Numbered from the stretch's first letter, positions 8,799 through 16,555 are shown. The stretch is 64,000 nt of DNA from Phytomonospora endophytica (GCF_014202425.1 NZ_JACHGT010000011.1:62001-126000), one strand, 5' to 3'. Numbers and translations are program-made. Notes: generated from the sequence alone by a model not told the origin.

Positions 8799-8831
8799 GC
8801 CATGTTAAGCGAATGTGACTCACAGGTAAAG
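8799..8831 (-). promoter_or_regulatory. Possible PHO box (three 11-bp direct repeats) before ugpB
   Basis: Read on the minus strand, three exactly adjoining 11-bp units, CTTTACCTGTG, AGTCACATTCG and CTTAACATGGC, each keep part of the GTTCACC core of actinobacterial PhoP sites (5, 4 and 4 of 7 positions). The site lies about 105 nt upstream of ugpB. The 11-bp spacing is what PhoP sites show, but the match is partial. Confidence 0.35.
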
Positions 8832-8928
8832 ATCGCCGCCGATCGGAAATGTCGGTGCGGTTGGGGCCTTCCCGTCCCATTCGCGACGGGCCGTCGGGGC
8901 CCGGTGAGCAGCGGCGTAACCTGCCCGT

Positions 8929-9867
8929 GTGAGCCCACGAACCGTTCGGATCGGCACCCGTTCATCGCCCATGGCCGTCGCGCAGGCCGAGGCCGTCGCC
9001 CGTGCCCTGCGGCACCTGCATCCCGAGGACCGCACGGAACTGGTGCGCGTCACCACGTCCGGCGACCGCTGGACGGGCAGCCTCGCCGCCCTCGGCGGCA
9101 AGGGCGCCTTCACCCGCGAGCTCGACGCGATGCAGGTCGAAGGCGACTTCGAGGTCGGCGTGCACTGCCTGAAGGACGTGCCCGGTGACGTCGATCTGCC
9201 CGAGGGGCTGATGATCGCGGCCTACCTGGAGCGCGAGGACGCGCGCGATGTGGTGATCTCCCTGAGCGGCCGCGGGCTCGACGACCTGACGCCGGGCACG
9301 ATCGTCGGGACGAGCTCGGTGCGCCGCCGCGCGCAGCTCGCCCGGCACTGGCCGGCGCTGAAGACCGCGCCGATCCGGGGCAACGCCAACAGCCGGTTGT
9401 CCAAACTGGACGGTGGTGGTCAGTTCGACGCCCTGATCCTGGCGCGCGCCGGACTCGCGCGGATCGGCCTGCCGCACCGCGAGACGGCCCTCGCCGACCC
9501 CGAGCGCATGATCCCCGCCATCGGCGCCGGCATCATCGTGGTCACGACGCGGACCACCGACGCGGCCACGCGTGAACTCGTCGAGCGCCTCGACCACGAG
9601 CCGACGCGGCAGGCCGCGACCGCCGAACGCGCGCTCCTGCGCGGTCTCGGCGGGAACTGCCACAGCCCCATCGCGGGCTGGGCCGTGCACGGCGAGCTCC
9701 TTTCGTTGCGCGGGGCCGTGTACAGCCCCGACGGCGCGGTGTTCCTGGAGGCCACGGCCAGCGGCAAGCCCGAGGAGGCCGCCGACATCGGCGCGGCCGT
9801 CGCGACCGAACTCCTCGCCGCCGGCGCGGCGGACGTGATCGCGGGGGCGGCGGAGGAGGCGGGGTAG
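8929..9867 (+). CDS. hemC: Porphobilinogen deaminase (hydroxymethylbilane synthase) homologue, divergent
   Basis: A 312-aa HemC-family protein, close to the usual length. It makes hydroxymethylbilane from four porphobilinogens in tetrapyrrole synthesis. Visible family marks are GTRSSPMAVAQA at the N-terminus, the catalytic Asp as D83 in HCLKDVP, GTSSVRRRAQL, and the dipyrromethane-binding Cys as C244 in GGNCHSPI. Two usually constant stretches differ: RGNANSRL instead of RGNVDTRL, and GNCHSPIAG instead of GGCQVPIG. No other hem gene is nearby. TAACCT at 8917-8922 lies 6 nt before the GTG, so it is probably leaderless. It could be a second HemC serving a special pathway. Confidence 0.85.
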   Translation: MSPRTVRIGTRSSPMAVAQAEAVARALRHLHPEDRTELVRVTTSGDRWTGSLAALGGKGAFTRELDAMQVEGDFEVGVHCLKDVPGDVDLPEGLMIAAYLEREDARDVVISLSGRGLDDLTPGTIVGTSSVRRRAQLARHWPALKTAPIRGNANSRLSKLDGGGQFDALILARAGLARIGLPHRETALADPERMIPAIGAGIIVVTTRTTDAATRELVERLDHEPTRQAATAERALLRGLGGNCHSPIAGWAVHGELLSLRGAVYSPDGAVFLEATASGKPEEAADIGAAVATELLAAGAADVIAGAAEEAG

Positions 9868-9894
9868 GGCTCGCCGTGCCGTGATCGCGGTTCC

Positions 9895-10266
9895 CGCACG
9901 CCACCCGCCGGGCGTCCGGCCTGCTCGGCCGACGGCGAGGCGGCGACGGACACGCGCGTGGCGCTCGTCGAAGGCGGCGGCAGGCGTCTCGTCGCCACCG
10001 GGCGGGCGCCGCTCGCGCGTGATCTCGTCCAGCGTTACGCCCAAGGCGAGAGCATCCGCGCCTGTGCCGCCGACACCGGCCGCACGCCACCCGCCGGGCG
10101 TCCGGCCTGCTCGGCCGACGGCGAGGCGGCGACGGACACGCGCGTGGCACTTGTCGAAGGCGGCGGCAGGCGTCTCGTCGCCACCGGGCGGGCGCCGCTC
10201 GCGCGTGATCTCGTCCAGCGTTACGCCCAAGGCGAGAGCGTCCGCGCCTTTGCCGCCGACACCGGC
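9895..10266 (+). repeat. Two tandem copies of a 186-bp direct repeat
   Basis: 9895-10080 and 10081-10266 are nearly identical and adjoin exactly. The period of 186 bp is 62 codons, so the reading frame of the HTH gene is kept through both copies. Only a few substitutions separate them, such as GCGCTC/GCACTT and CATCC/CGTCC, so the duplication is recent. Confidence 0.93.
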
Positions 10267-10353
10267 CGCTCGTACGTGTTCGTCCACCGGCTCCTCGTCG
10301 AGCCGGGGGTGCGGTTACGCGCACGCGGTGGAGGACGGAAAGCCGAGACCTGA
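9958..10353 (+). CDS. Small HTH DNA-binding protein enlarged by an in-frame tandem duplication
   Basis: The second half (from the GTG at 10144) is a whole member of a common actinobacterial small HTH family: RDLVQRYAQGESVRAFAADT, then GRSYVFVHRLL and a basic RARGGGRK tail, about 70 aa. A 186-bp duplication adds a first, incomplete copy in the same frame. It keeps the first helix (RDLVQRYAQGESIRACAADT) but loses the recognition helix and basic tail, which are replaced by a linker TPPAGRPACSADGEAATDTR. Either GTG (9958 or 10144) could be used, giving 131 or 69 aa. Neither has a strong ribosome site. Confidence 0.6.
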   Translation: MALVEGGGRRLVATGRAPLARDLVQRYAQGESIRACAADTGRTPPAGRPACSADGEAATDTRVALVEGGGRRLVATGRAPLARDLVQRYAQGESVRAFAADTGRSYVFVHRLLVEPGVRLRARGGGRKAET

Positions 10354-10369
10354 ACCCGTTGCGCCGCAA

Positions 10370-10417
10370 CTGCGGCTACGCGCACGCGGTGGCGGACGGC
10401 GTCGCGAGCAGGCGTGA
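10370..10417 (+). pseudogene. 3' remnant of a third copy of the small HTH gene
   Basis: Just after the HTH gene, an open frame ends LRLRARGGGRRREQA and stop, matching the tail VRLRARGGGRKAET of the intact copy. At the DNA level, 10311-10339 and 10372-10400 are an imperfect direct repeat 61 bp apart. Only the end of the gene remains, so this is a remnant of an earlier array. Confidence 0.55.
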
Positions 10418-10437
10418 CGGCGCATTACCCTCGACCC

Positions 10438-11802
10438 GTGCCCGACCTCCACCTCACCCTCGACGTCACGCGGCGGCGTGGCCTCGCGCGGGATCTCGCC
10501 GGGCAGTTGCGCGAGGCCGTGCGCGACGGGCGCCTCGCCGCCGGGGCGGCGCTGCCGCCGAGTCGCGTCCTGGCCGCCGACCTGGGCGTGTCGCGCGGGG
10601 TGGTCGTCGAGGCCTACGCGCAGCTGACGGCCGAGGGCTTCCTGAGCTCGGCGCAGGGGTCGGGGACGCGGGTCGCCGACGTGCCGCAGCGGCCCGTCGC
10701 GCCGGTCCCGCCCACCGCGGCGCCCGCGCCGGCGGGGCTCAACATGCGCGTCGGCACACCCGACCTGACGGCCTTTCCCCGGCGGCAGTGGCTCACCGCG
10801 ACCCGCCACGTCCTGGCGACCCTCCCGCACAGCGCCTTCGGCTACCCCGACCCCGGCGGCGTCGAACCGTTGCGCGAGGTTCTCGCCGGCTACCTGCGCC
10901 GGGTCCGCGCCGCCAGCGTCACCGCCGCCGACCTCACCGTCGTCGGCGGCGTCGCGCACGGCCTGAGCCTCCTCATGCGTGCCCTCGGCCCGCGCGACCT
11001 CGCCGTCGAGGACCCGACAAGTCCCCGCCAGCTTCCGCTGCTCACGTCCGCCGGCGCGCGGCTCCACCCCGTCCCCGTCGACGCCGAGGGCATGGACATC
11101 GCCGCGCTGTCGCGCGGTGCGGCCACCGCCGTCCTGCTCACCCCCGCGCACCAGTACCCGACCGGCGTCGTCCTGTCGGCGGCACGGCGGGCCGCGCTCG
11201 GGGAGTGGCTCGACCGTCCCGGTGCCGTCGCGGTCGAAGACGACTACGACGCCGAGTTCCGCTACGACCGCGACCCCGTCGGCTGCCTGCAGGGCCTTCG
11301 TCCAGATAGGACCGTCCTCATCGGATCGGTCTCGAAGGCCCTCGCGCCGGGTCTGCGGCTCGGCTGGATCGCCGCCCCACCGGCGATCACGGCGGCGATC
11401 CGGCGGATTCGCGCCGAGACCGACCTCGGCTCGCCGATGCTCGAACAGCACGTCCTCGCCCGCCTCATCGAGACCGGCGAATACGACCGTCACGTCCGCG
11501 CGATGCGCCAGCGTTACCGCTCCCGGCGTGACGCCCTCATCGCCGCGCTGGCCCGCCACATCCCCGGCTCCCGCGCGCACGGCGTCTCCGCCGGGCAGCA
11601 CCTCTACGTCGAGCTGCCGCCGGGCGCCGACGAGGCCGCCGTCGTCGCCCGCGCCCGCGAGCTCGGTCTCGACCTCCCCGGCGGGTCCGAGTACCGGCTG
11701 GCTTCGAGGGGTCCGGCCGCGCTCGTCATCGGTTTCGCGGGGCTCTCGGAGCGCGTGCTGGACGACGTTGTCGCACGCCTCGGCCAGGCAGTCACAACCT
11801 AG
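10438..11802 (+). CDS. MocR/PdxR-type transcriptional regulator (GntR HTH plus aminotransferase-like domain)
   Basis: The N-terminal 75 residues form a GntR winged helix (LPPSRVLAADLGVSRGVVVE, then AQGSGTRV). The remainder is a class I aminotransferase fold with EDDYDAEFRYDRDP and the PLP-lysine region IGSVSKALAPGLRLGW. MocR proteins bind PLP and often control vitamin B6, GABA or transport genes. TACCCT at 10426-10431 lies 6 nt before the GTG at 10438, so I chose this start; an in-frame GTG at 10414 would add 8 residues. Its stop codon lies inside the palindrome that controls the next gene. The target is unknown. Confidence 0.88.
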   Translation: MPDLHLTLDVTRRRGLARDLAGQLREAVRDGRLAAGAALPPSRVLAADLGVSRGVVVEAYAQLTAEGFLSSAQGSGTRVADVPQRPVAPVPPTAAPAPAGLNMRVGTPDLTAFPRRQWLTATRHVLATLPHSAFGYPDPGGVEPLREVLAGYLRRVRAASVTAADLTVVGGVAHGLSLLMRALGPRDLAVEDPTSPRQLPLLTSAGARLHPVPVDAEGMDIAALSRGAATAVLLTPAHQYPTGVVLSAARRAALGEWLDRPGAVAVEDDYDAEFRYDRDPVGCLQGLRPDRTVLIGSVSKALAPGLRLGWIAAPPAITAAIRRIRAETDLGSPMLEQHVLARLIETGEYDRHVRAMRQRYRSRRDALIAALARHIPGSRAHGVSAGQHLYVELPPGADEAAVVARARELGLDLPGGSEYRLASRGPAALVIGFAGLSERVLDDVVARLGQAVTT

Positions 11803-11819
11803 TTGTACAACTGGGTTGT
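11794..11819. promoter_or_regulatory. 26-bp palindromic operator over the promoter of the gene at 11838
   Basis: ACAACCTAGTTGT-ACAACTGGGTTGT is a palindrome with 12 of 13 pairs. It covers a -35 box TTGTAC (11803-11808), which is 17 bp from a -10 box TAGAGT (11826-11831); the ATG at 11838 is 6 nt further on. Protein bound here would block RNA polymerase directly. Confidence 0.75.
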
Positions 11820-11837
11820 TCGCGCTAGAGTCTAGTC

Positions 11838-12536
11838 ATGACCGACGGCATCGACTTCACACCCGAACAGATCGACGGCTACCTCACCCACTACACCCAC
11901 CAGGTCGAGGCCGGCCGCAAGGCCGAGAAGATGCGCTCCTTCATGGTCACCATCGCCCGCACCGCCTACCCCGACATCTACACCCAGGCCCGCCTCGCCG
12001 AACTCACCGGCGTCAGCCAGCAGGCCATCAGCAAGACCGTCGCCGGCGGCAAACGGCGCCACGACACCGGCCCCTACCTCCTCGGCCGCGTCCTCGCCCT
12101 CGCCCTCGCCAGCGGCGAGAGCGACATCGGCGCCGTCGAGTCGCTGTCGACCCTGGCCGCCATGCGCATCCACACCGACGGCGTCCTCACCGCCAAGGCG
12201 CTCGCCCGGCTCCTTTCCTTCCTGCGCAAGGACATCACCGCGATCGCCGACCGCGACACCGCGCTCGCCGAACGCTTCACCGGGAGCCTCGACCAGATCG
12301 CACGACTGTCCACAGGAGACGGTGAGGAGCTGGACGTCCTCCTCGCCGCCGCCTTCGCCGGTGGCGAGTCGGGCACCGAGGTGCCGATCGGCGACGAGAT
12401 GACCCGCGTGGCCATGACCGAGGGCTTCTACGCGCAACGCTTCGGCCTGCGCCACTCACCCGACGGCCTGCCCTTCGCGCCCGGCGGGAAGGTGCGCGGG
12501 GTCGCCGACATCGCCGCGGCCCTGCGCGAGGACTAG
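11838..12536 (+). CDS. Hypothetical protein with HTH-like segment, likely self-regulated
   Basis: A 232-aa soluble protein of a family I do not recognise. Residues about 47-67 (YTQARLAELTGVSQQAISKT) read as a helix-turn-helix, followed by a basic GGKRRHD stretch. The rest is helical and rich in Ala, Leu and Asp, possibly a dimer or ligand domain. It is transcribed from a textbook promoter (TTGTAC-17-TAGAGT) without a leader, and the promoter is covered by a 26-bp palindrome, as expected for a repressor acting on its own gene. Regulation by itself is inferred; the 5'-adjacent MocR protein is an alternative binder. Confidence 0.72.
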   Translation: MTDGIDFTPEQIDGYLTHYTHQVEAGRKAEKMRSFMVTIARTAYPDIYTQARLAELTGVSQQAISKTVAGGKRRHDTGPYLLGRVLALALASGESDIGAVESLSTLAAMRIHTDGVLTAKALARLLSFLRKDITAIADRDTALAERFTGSLDQIARLSTGDGEELDVLLAAAFAGGESGTEVPIGDEMTRVAMTEGFYAQRFGLRHSPDGLPFAPGGKVRGVADIAAALRED

Positions 12537-12615
12537 GGCTCACCGGCCGCGAGGACCGGCGGCGCCCCGCGAAAACCGATGGCGGGCGGGCGAACCGCTC
12601 GGCCAGAATTCCCTG

Positions 12616-13488
12616 ATGATCGACAAGCGCTCCATCGACGAGGACCTGGCGCGCGCCCTCGTCGCCGGGCAGTTCCCGGAATGGCGCGACCTGCCCGTCC
12701 GCACCGTCGAGCGGCAGGGCTGGGACAACCGCACCTTCCGGCTCGGCGACGAGCTGTCCGTTCGGCTGCCCAGTGCCGAGGGCTACGTCGCGGGAGTCGC
12801 GAAGGAGGACCGGTGGCTGCCGGTCCTCGCCGGGCATCTCGACATGCCGGTGCCCGCGCCCGTCGCGGTTGGGAAGCCCGCCGAGGGCTACCCGTTCCCG
12901 TGGTCGGTGCGGCGATGGCTGCCGGGCGCGACCGTCCTGGACGCCGCCCCCGAGCGCACCGCCCTGGCCCGCGACGTCGGCGCCTTCCTGGTGGCGCTGC
13001 GGGAGGTCCCCGCCGACGGCGGACCGGTCGCCGGACGCCATTCCTTCTTTCGCGGCAGCCACCCCAGCGCCTACGCCGACGAGGTGCAGAACGCCCTCGC
13101 CGTCCTCGACGTCGACAGCGGTGCCTGCCGCGAGATCTGGCACGCCGCCATGACCTCGGTGTGGACCGAGCGGCCCGTCTGGTTCCACGGAGACGTCGCC
13201 GTCGGGAACCTGCTGGCCACCGGCGGGCGCCTGTCGGCGGTCATCGACTTCGGCACCTGCGGTGTCGGCGACCCGGCCTGCGACCTCGTCATGGCCTGGA
13301 CCCACTTCGAGGGCGGAGAGCGCGCGGTCTTCCGCGAAGCCGCCGGACTCGACGACGACACCTGGCGTCGAGCCCGCGGCTGGGCGCTGTGGAAGTCCCT
13401 CGCCGTGATGGCCTTCGACGCCGACGCCGGGCTGCGAGCCGACCACACGCGCGTGCTCACCCAGGTGCTGGCCGATCCGGTCATCTGA
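12616..13488 (+). CDS. Aminoglycoside phosphotransferase-family (APH-like) kinase
   Basis: A 290-aa APH/choline-kinase fold protein. The catalytic loop is HGDVAVGNLL (usual form HGDxxxxN) and the metal-binding motif is IDFGTCGVGDPACDL. The N-terminal lobe has ERQGWDNRTFRLG and SVRLPS, where the ATP site sits. Such proteins phosphorylate aminoglycosides, macrolides or small metabolites such as hydroxylated cofactors. This one resembles the common uncharacterised actinobacterial group rather than a clinical resistance enzyme. There is no ribosome site; CAGAAT lies 6 nt before the ATG. The substrate is unknown. Confidence 0.85.
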   Translation: MIDKRSIDEDLARALVAGQFPEWRDLPVRTVERQGWDNRTFRLGDELSVRLPSAEGYVAGVAKEDRWLPVLAGHLDMPVPAPVAVGKPAEGYPFPWSVRRWLPGATVLDAAPERTALARDVGAFLVALREVPADGGPVAGRHSFFRGSHPSAYADEVQNALAVLDVDSGACREIWHAAMTSVWTERPVWFHGDVAVGNLLATGGRLSAVIDFGTCGVGDPACDLVMAWTHFEGGERAVFREAAGLDDDTWRRARGWALWKSLAVMAFDADAGLRADHTRVLTQVLADPVI

Positions 13489-13588
13489 ACCGGCCGATCG
13501 GTGCCGGGCTGTCGCATATCGGCCACTACCTGCGTCGATCATCCGATTTAGGGGCGCCGGGCCGTGCTCGCGGTGGCAGCATGGACTC

Positions 13589-13849
13589 ATGGCCAGGGAC
13601 ACGGGGCGGGTACTCCGCGTGATCGCCGAGATGCCCGCAGGACAGCAGGCCTCCGCCGCACTCGTGGCGGAGACCTACGAGATGGACGCGTCGTTCGTGA
13701 TCGCCGCGGTTCGCGAACTCGCGGCGACCGGATACATCCAGGCGACGGAGGCGGGTGACTGCCCGATCGTCCAGGGCATCACACCACTCGGCCGCCGGTG
13801 GGTGGCCTCGCACCACGCCGCCGTCGCGCACAGCTTCTGGGGGACGTAG
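13589..13849 (+). CDS. Small putative winged-helix protein
   Basis: An 86-aa protein with a pattern suggestive of a winged helix: a first helix GRVLRVIAEM, a turn and helix AALVAETYEMDASFVIAAVREL, then a wing YIQATEAGDCPIVQGITPLGRRWV. The family is not recognised. It lies 74 bp before the EamA transporter, whose promoter region carries ATTGGT/ACCAAT repeats, so it may regulate that gene. This is guesswork from position. No clear ribosome site. Confidence 0.6.
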   Translation: MARDTGRVLRVIAEMPAGQQASAALVAETYEMDASFVIAAVRELAATGYIQATEAGDCPIVQGITPLGRRWVASHHAAVAHSFWGT

Positions 13850-13855
13850 GCGAAG

Positions 13856-13903
13856 ATTGGTCCGCGTGATCGCGCCTTGATTGGTACGGACTCGCAGACC
13901 AAT
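13856..13903. promoter_or_regulatory. ATTGGT/ACCAAT repeats before the EamA transporter gene
   Basis: ATTGGT occurs at 13856-13861 and 13880-13885 (24-bp spacing), and the inverted form ACCAAT at 13898-13903, giving ATTGGT-N12-ACCAAT. A -10 box TAGCGT follows at 13910-13915, 8 nt before the ATG at 13924. The layout suits a dimeric regulator; which one is unknown. Confidence 0.45.
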
Positions 13904-13923
13904 TCCGCTTAGCGTTGCGAGGT

Positions 13924-14865
13924 ATGACCCCCTCGCAGAAACGCGGCGCCGTGCAGGCGACCGCCGGGATGCTGCTCGTCGGCACCCTCGTGGCCGTGTC
14001 CGCGCGCATCGGCGACTATCCCGTCTACGGCGGCCAGGCCCTCCGTTACGCCGTCGGCGCGGCGGCGCTGCTCGCCGTGCTGGCGATCCGCCGGCCACCG
14101 CCGGTCCGGCCGACGCCTCGGCAATGGGCGCTGCTGGCCGTGCTGTCGTCGACGGGGCTGGTCGTCTTCAACGTGTGCATCGTCGTCGGCAACTCCTACG
14201 CCAGTCCTGCCACGATCGGCACCATCGTCGGCTCCGGGCCGATCGTCATGGCCGTACTCGGGCCGCTGGTCGCGCGCTCGGGACGGCCCGCCGCGCGCGT
14301 CCTCGTCGCCGCCGGGATCGTGACGGCCGGGACCGCGATCGCGACCGGCCTCGGCGGTGCGAGTCTGCCCGGCGTGCTCCTCGCCCTCGGCGCCCTGGCG
14401 GGGGAGGTGTCGTTCTCGCTGCTGGCCGTGCCGTTGCTGCCGACGCTGGGGGCGCTGCGGGTGTCGGCGTATTCGGCGGCGATCGCCGTGCCGATGCTGC
14501 TCGGCATCGGACTCGCCGTCGACGGGACCGGCGTCCTGCGGGTGCCGACGCGCGACGAGCTCATCGCCTTCGTCTACCTCGGCGTGGTCGTGACCGCGGG
14601 CGCGTTCCTGCTCTGGTACGACGCCCTGCCGCGTCTGGGCGCCGACCGCGCCGGGCTCTTCGCGGGCGTGATGCCGGTCGGCGCCGTGCTGACGATGGTG
14701 GTGCTGGGCGTGGGGACGCCGTCGGTGCCGGAACTGGCCGGGGCGGGACTGGTCGTCGCGGGGATCGTCTACGGCGTGGGGATCACTGCGTCGAGGTCTG
14801 GACGGGGTGGGCGTAGTCGGACGGGCACACCCAGATCCACAGCGCGTAACCTCGTCCGATCGTGA
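13924..14865 (+). CDS. EamA/DMT-superfamily transporter
   Basis: A 313-aa membrane protein with ten hydrophobic segments in two five-helix EamA repeats (for example GGQALRYAVGAAALLAVLAI in the first half and ELIAFVYLGVVVTAGAFLLW in the second). The family exports amino acids or other metabolites. The last 25 residues are basic and unstructured. They come from DNA that also encodes the C-terminus of the convergent DUF1963-like gene, an 83-bp tail-to-tail overlap (14783-14865). The stop may have been extended by mutation. Substrate unknown. Confidence 0.85.
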   Translation: MTPSQKRGAVQATAGMLLVGTLVAVSARIGDYPVYGGQALRYAVGAAALLAVLAIRRPPPVRPTPRQWALLAVLSSTGLVVFNVCIVVGNSYASPATIGTIVGSGPIVMAVLGPLVARSGRPAARVLVAAGIVTAGTAIATGLGGASLPGVLLALGALAGEVSFSLLAVPLLPTLGALRVSAYSAAIAVPMLLGIGLAVDGTGVLRVPTRDELIAFVYLGVVVTAGAFLLWYDALPRLGADRAGLFAGVMPVGAVLTMVVLGVGTPSVPELAGAGLVVAGIVYGVGITASRSGRGGRSRTGTPRSTARNLVRS

Positions 14866-15652
14866 TGCGGGTGGGGTCCCCGTCGAAGGTGCCGGCGTCG
14901 TCGGGGACCCAGAGGTCGTCACCGTGCCATTCGCCGCCCTCGACCTTGAGGAAGAGGCGCAGGGGCTCGCCGCAGTCGCAGACCATGTCGGACGGGTCGG
15001 AGAGAGTCCAGGACGCGAAACCGCCGACCTTCCAGCCGGTCGTGATCGAGCGGCCCCAGGTGTAGGTGACCCGGCCGGCCTCCCACTCCTCGATGCGGGC
15101 GAGGAGGCCGGGCGGCAGGAGGTGGCCGTACTCGTACTCGGTGACCTGCTCGGGGGCGACGGTGCAGGGGGCGGGGACGTACCAGGACTGGAACACCGTG
15201 GGCGGGGGCGGTTCGGCGACTGTTCCGCCGACATCGGCGGCCGTGCGCCAGAAGACCGAGACGGCCGGGACGAAGGCCTCGTGGTCGAGCGGGCACCACA
15301 GCACCTGGGCGAGGTCGGTACCCGGCGGGCCGAAGAAGTCGGGGACGTCGCGCCGGAAGAGCTGCGCGACGGGGATCAGCGGGACGGGCGTGCCGTCGGT
15401 GAGGGCGCCGATCGGGTCGCCGCCGGGTGCTTCGACGGCGTCGAGGTCGCTGTACTCCAGGAGGTCCGTGTGCGCCTCGCGGCAGACGGGCCACGGCTCG
15501 CCGGCGGGCCAGAGGAGGGGACCACCGACGTTGGATTCGGTGGACGCGGGCGTCCCTTGGCGGGGATGGAGGCGGGTGGCGGTGCGGCGGTGGGCGGCGA
15601 GCTCGGGGAAGCGGGTCTCGATGCTGGCGAGGTGCTGGGGGGTGCTGGGCAT
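14783..15652 (-). CDS. DUF1963-like (YwqG-type) protein
   Basis: A 289-aa soluble protein resembling the DUF1963/YwqG group. It has an N-terminal NVGGPLLWPAGEPWPVC, a LIPVAQLFRRDVPDF segment, and later GWKVGGFASWTL, MVCDCGEPLRLFLKV and a C-terminal ALWIWVCPSDYAHPVQT. Function is not known for the family. The C-terminal 83 bp overlap the convergent EamA gene. Immediately upstream is a broken second copy of the same gene (15660-15831), so this locus arose by duplication. Confidence 0.75.
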   Translation of the reverse strand: MPSTPQHLASIETRFPELAAHRRTATRLHPRQGTPASTESNVGGPLLWPAGEPWPVCREAHTDLLEYSDLDAVEAPGGDPIGALTDGTPVPLIPVAQLFRRDVPDFFGPPGTDLAQVLWCPLDHEAFVPAVSVFWRTAADVGGTVAEPPPPTVFQSWYVPAPCTVAPEQVTEYEYGHLLPPGLLARIEEWEAGRVTYTWGRSITTGWKVGGFASWTLSDPSDMVCDCGEPLRLFLKVEGGEWHGDDLWVPDDAGTFDGDPTRITIGRGYALWIWVCPSDYAHPVQTSTQ

Positions 15653-15659
15653 GGGCGTC

Positions 15660-15831
15660 CTACTGCCTGGAGGTGTGGGCGGGGCGGGTGAGGTCGGCGG
15701 GGCGGACCCAGATCCCGCGGGTGTGGCCGCTCCCGATGGTGACGCTTGTGGGCCTCCCTCGGCCCGGCTCGCCTCGTCGCGACGGGAGCCGCGTCGTGGT
15801 CGTCCGGGAAACGGGTCTCGATGCCGGGCAC
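15660..15831 (-). pseudogene. Broken duplicate of the DUF1963-like gene
   Basis: The start (GTG at 15831, PGIETRFP) matches the neighbour's SIETRFP. The end (TSVTIGSGHTRGIWVRPADL, finishing HTSRQ) matches its TRITIGRGYALWIWVCPSDY, finishing QTSTQ. The two parts are now in different frames and about 230 central codons are missing. The DNA similarity to 14783-14880 is plain. This is a deletion remnant of a tandem copy. Confidence 0.75.
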
Positions 15832-15905
15832 CCCTGGATGCTAGGTCCCGCCCCCGACACCGGCCCCGGGCACACCCGTGCCCGGGGCGCGCGGCGGCGT
15901 CCGGC

Positions 15906-16382
15906 TCAGCCGAACTGTCCGGCGCGGTACGAGCCGCCCGGCATGCGGGCGATGACGCCCATCCGGTTGGCGGCGTTGATCAGGCTGATCACCATGACCA
16001 GCGCGGCGAGCTGCTCCTCGTCGTAGTGCTTCGCCGCGTTTTCCCACACGTGGTCGCCGACGCCGCCGGCGGCGTCGGCGATGCGGGTGCCCTCCTCGGT
16101 CAGCTCCAGGGCGGCGCGTTCGGCGTCGGTGTACACCGTCGACTCGCGCCAGGTCGCCACGAGGTTGACGCGGACGGCGTCCTCACCGGCGTGGGCGAGC
16201 TCCTTGGTGTGGGCGTCGGTGCAGTACCCGCAGCCGTTGATCTGGCTCGCGCGCAGGCTCACCATCTCGATCAGCGGCCGCGGCAGCCCCGAGCCCTTGA
16301 TGATTGCGCCGGACGCGGCCCCGAAGTGCTTCTGGGCCTTGACGACGGTCTCGCTCGCGGCGAGGTTCAGGCGAACGGTCAT
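15906..16382 (-). CDS. AhpD-like / carboxymuconolactone decarboxylase-family protein
   Basis: A 158-aa protein with the AhpD core motif NGCGYCTDAHTKE: two cysteines in CxxC with a nearby His, the redox centre of alkyl hydroperoxidase D-type proteins. It probably reduces peroxides or acts as a disulfide reductase. The start at 16382 follows GGGAG at 7 nt spacing. A longer frame exists upstream but has no homology. Being an isolated gene, its partner reductase is unknown. Confidence 0.87.
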   Translation of the reverse strand: MTVRLNLAASETVVKAQKHFGAASGAIIKGSGLPRPLIEMVSLRASQINGCGYCTDAHTKELAHAGEDAVRVNLVATWRESTVYTDAERAALELTEEGTRIADAAGGVGDHVWENAAKHYDEEQLAALVMVISLINAANRMGVIARMPGGSYRAGQFG

Positions 16383-16523
16383 GGTGGGGTCTCCCTGTCT
16401 TCGGTCCCGGTGCGTCTCACCGGCCGGACATGAGATGCCGCCGCTTCGAAGCCTGTGACAGTGACGCACGCCACGGCACCGCCTTGACGTGCATCCGTCA
16501 CCGCACGTCCAACGCAAGACAGC

Positions 16524-16536
16524 TTCTTGCAAAGAA
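16524..16536. promoter_or_regulatory. Possible LacI-type operator before the LacI gene
   Basis: TTCTTGCAAAGAA is a near-palindrome sharing the CTTGCA core with the operator before the sugar operon. It lies just upstream of the -10 box TACACT (16543-16548) of the LacI gene, so the regulator may control itself. Confidence 0.5.
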
Positions 16537-16555
16537 CCGTCCTACACTTTCGGTC

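Noticed and set aside
9881-10417. A 178-codon frame over the 186-bp repeats
   Set aside because: It reads the repeats in a frame of Arg/Ala/Pro runs. The HTH family sequence is in the frame of 9958-10353; only the very end of the 178-codon frame (from 10370) matches the HTH tail and is recorded as a remnant.
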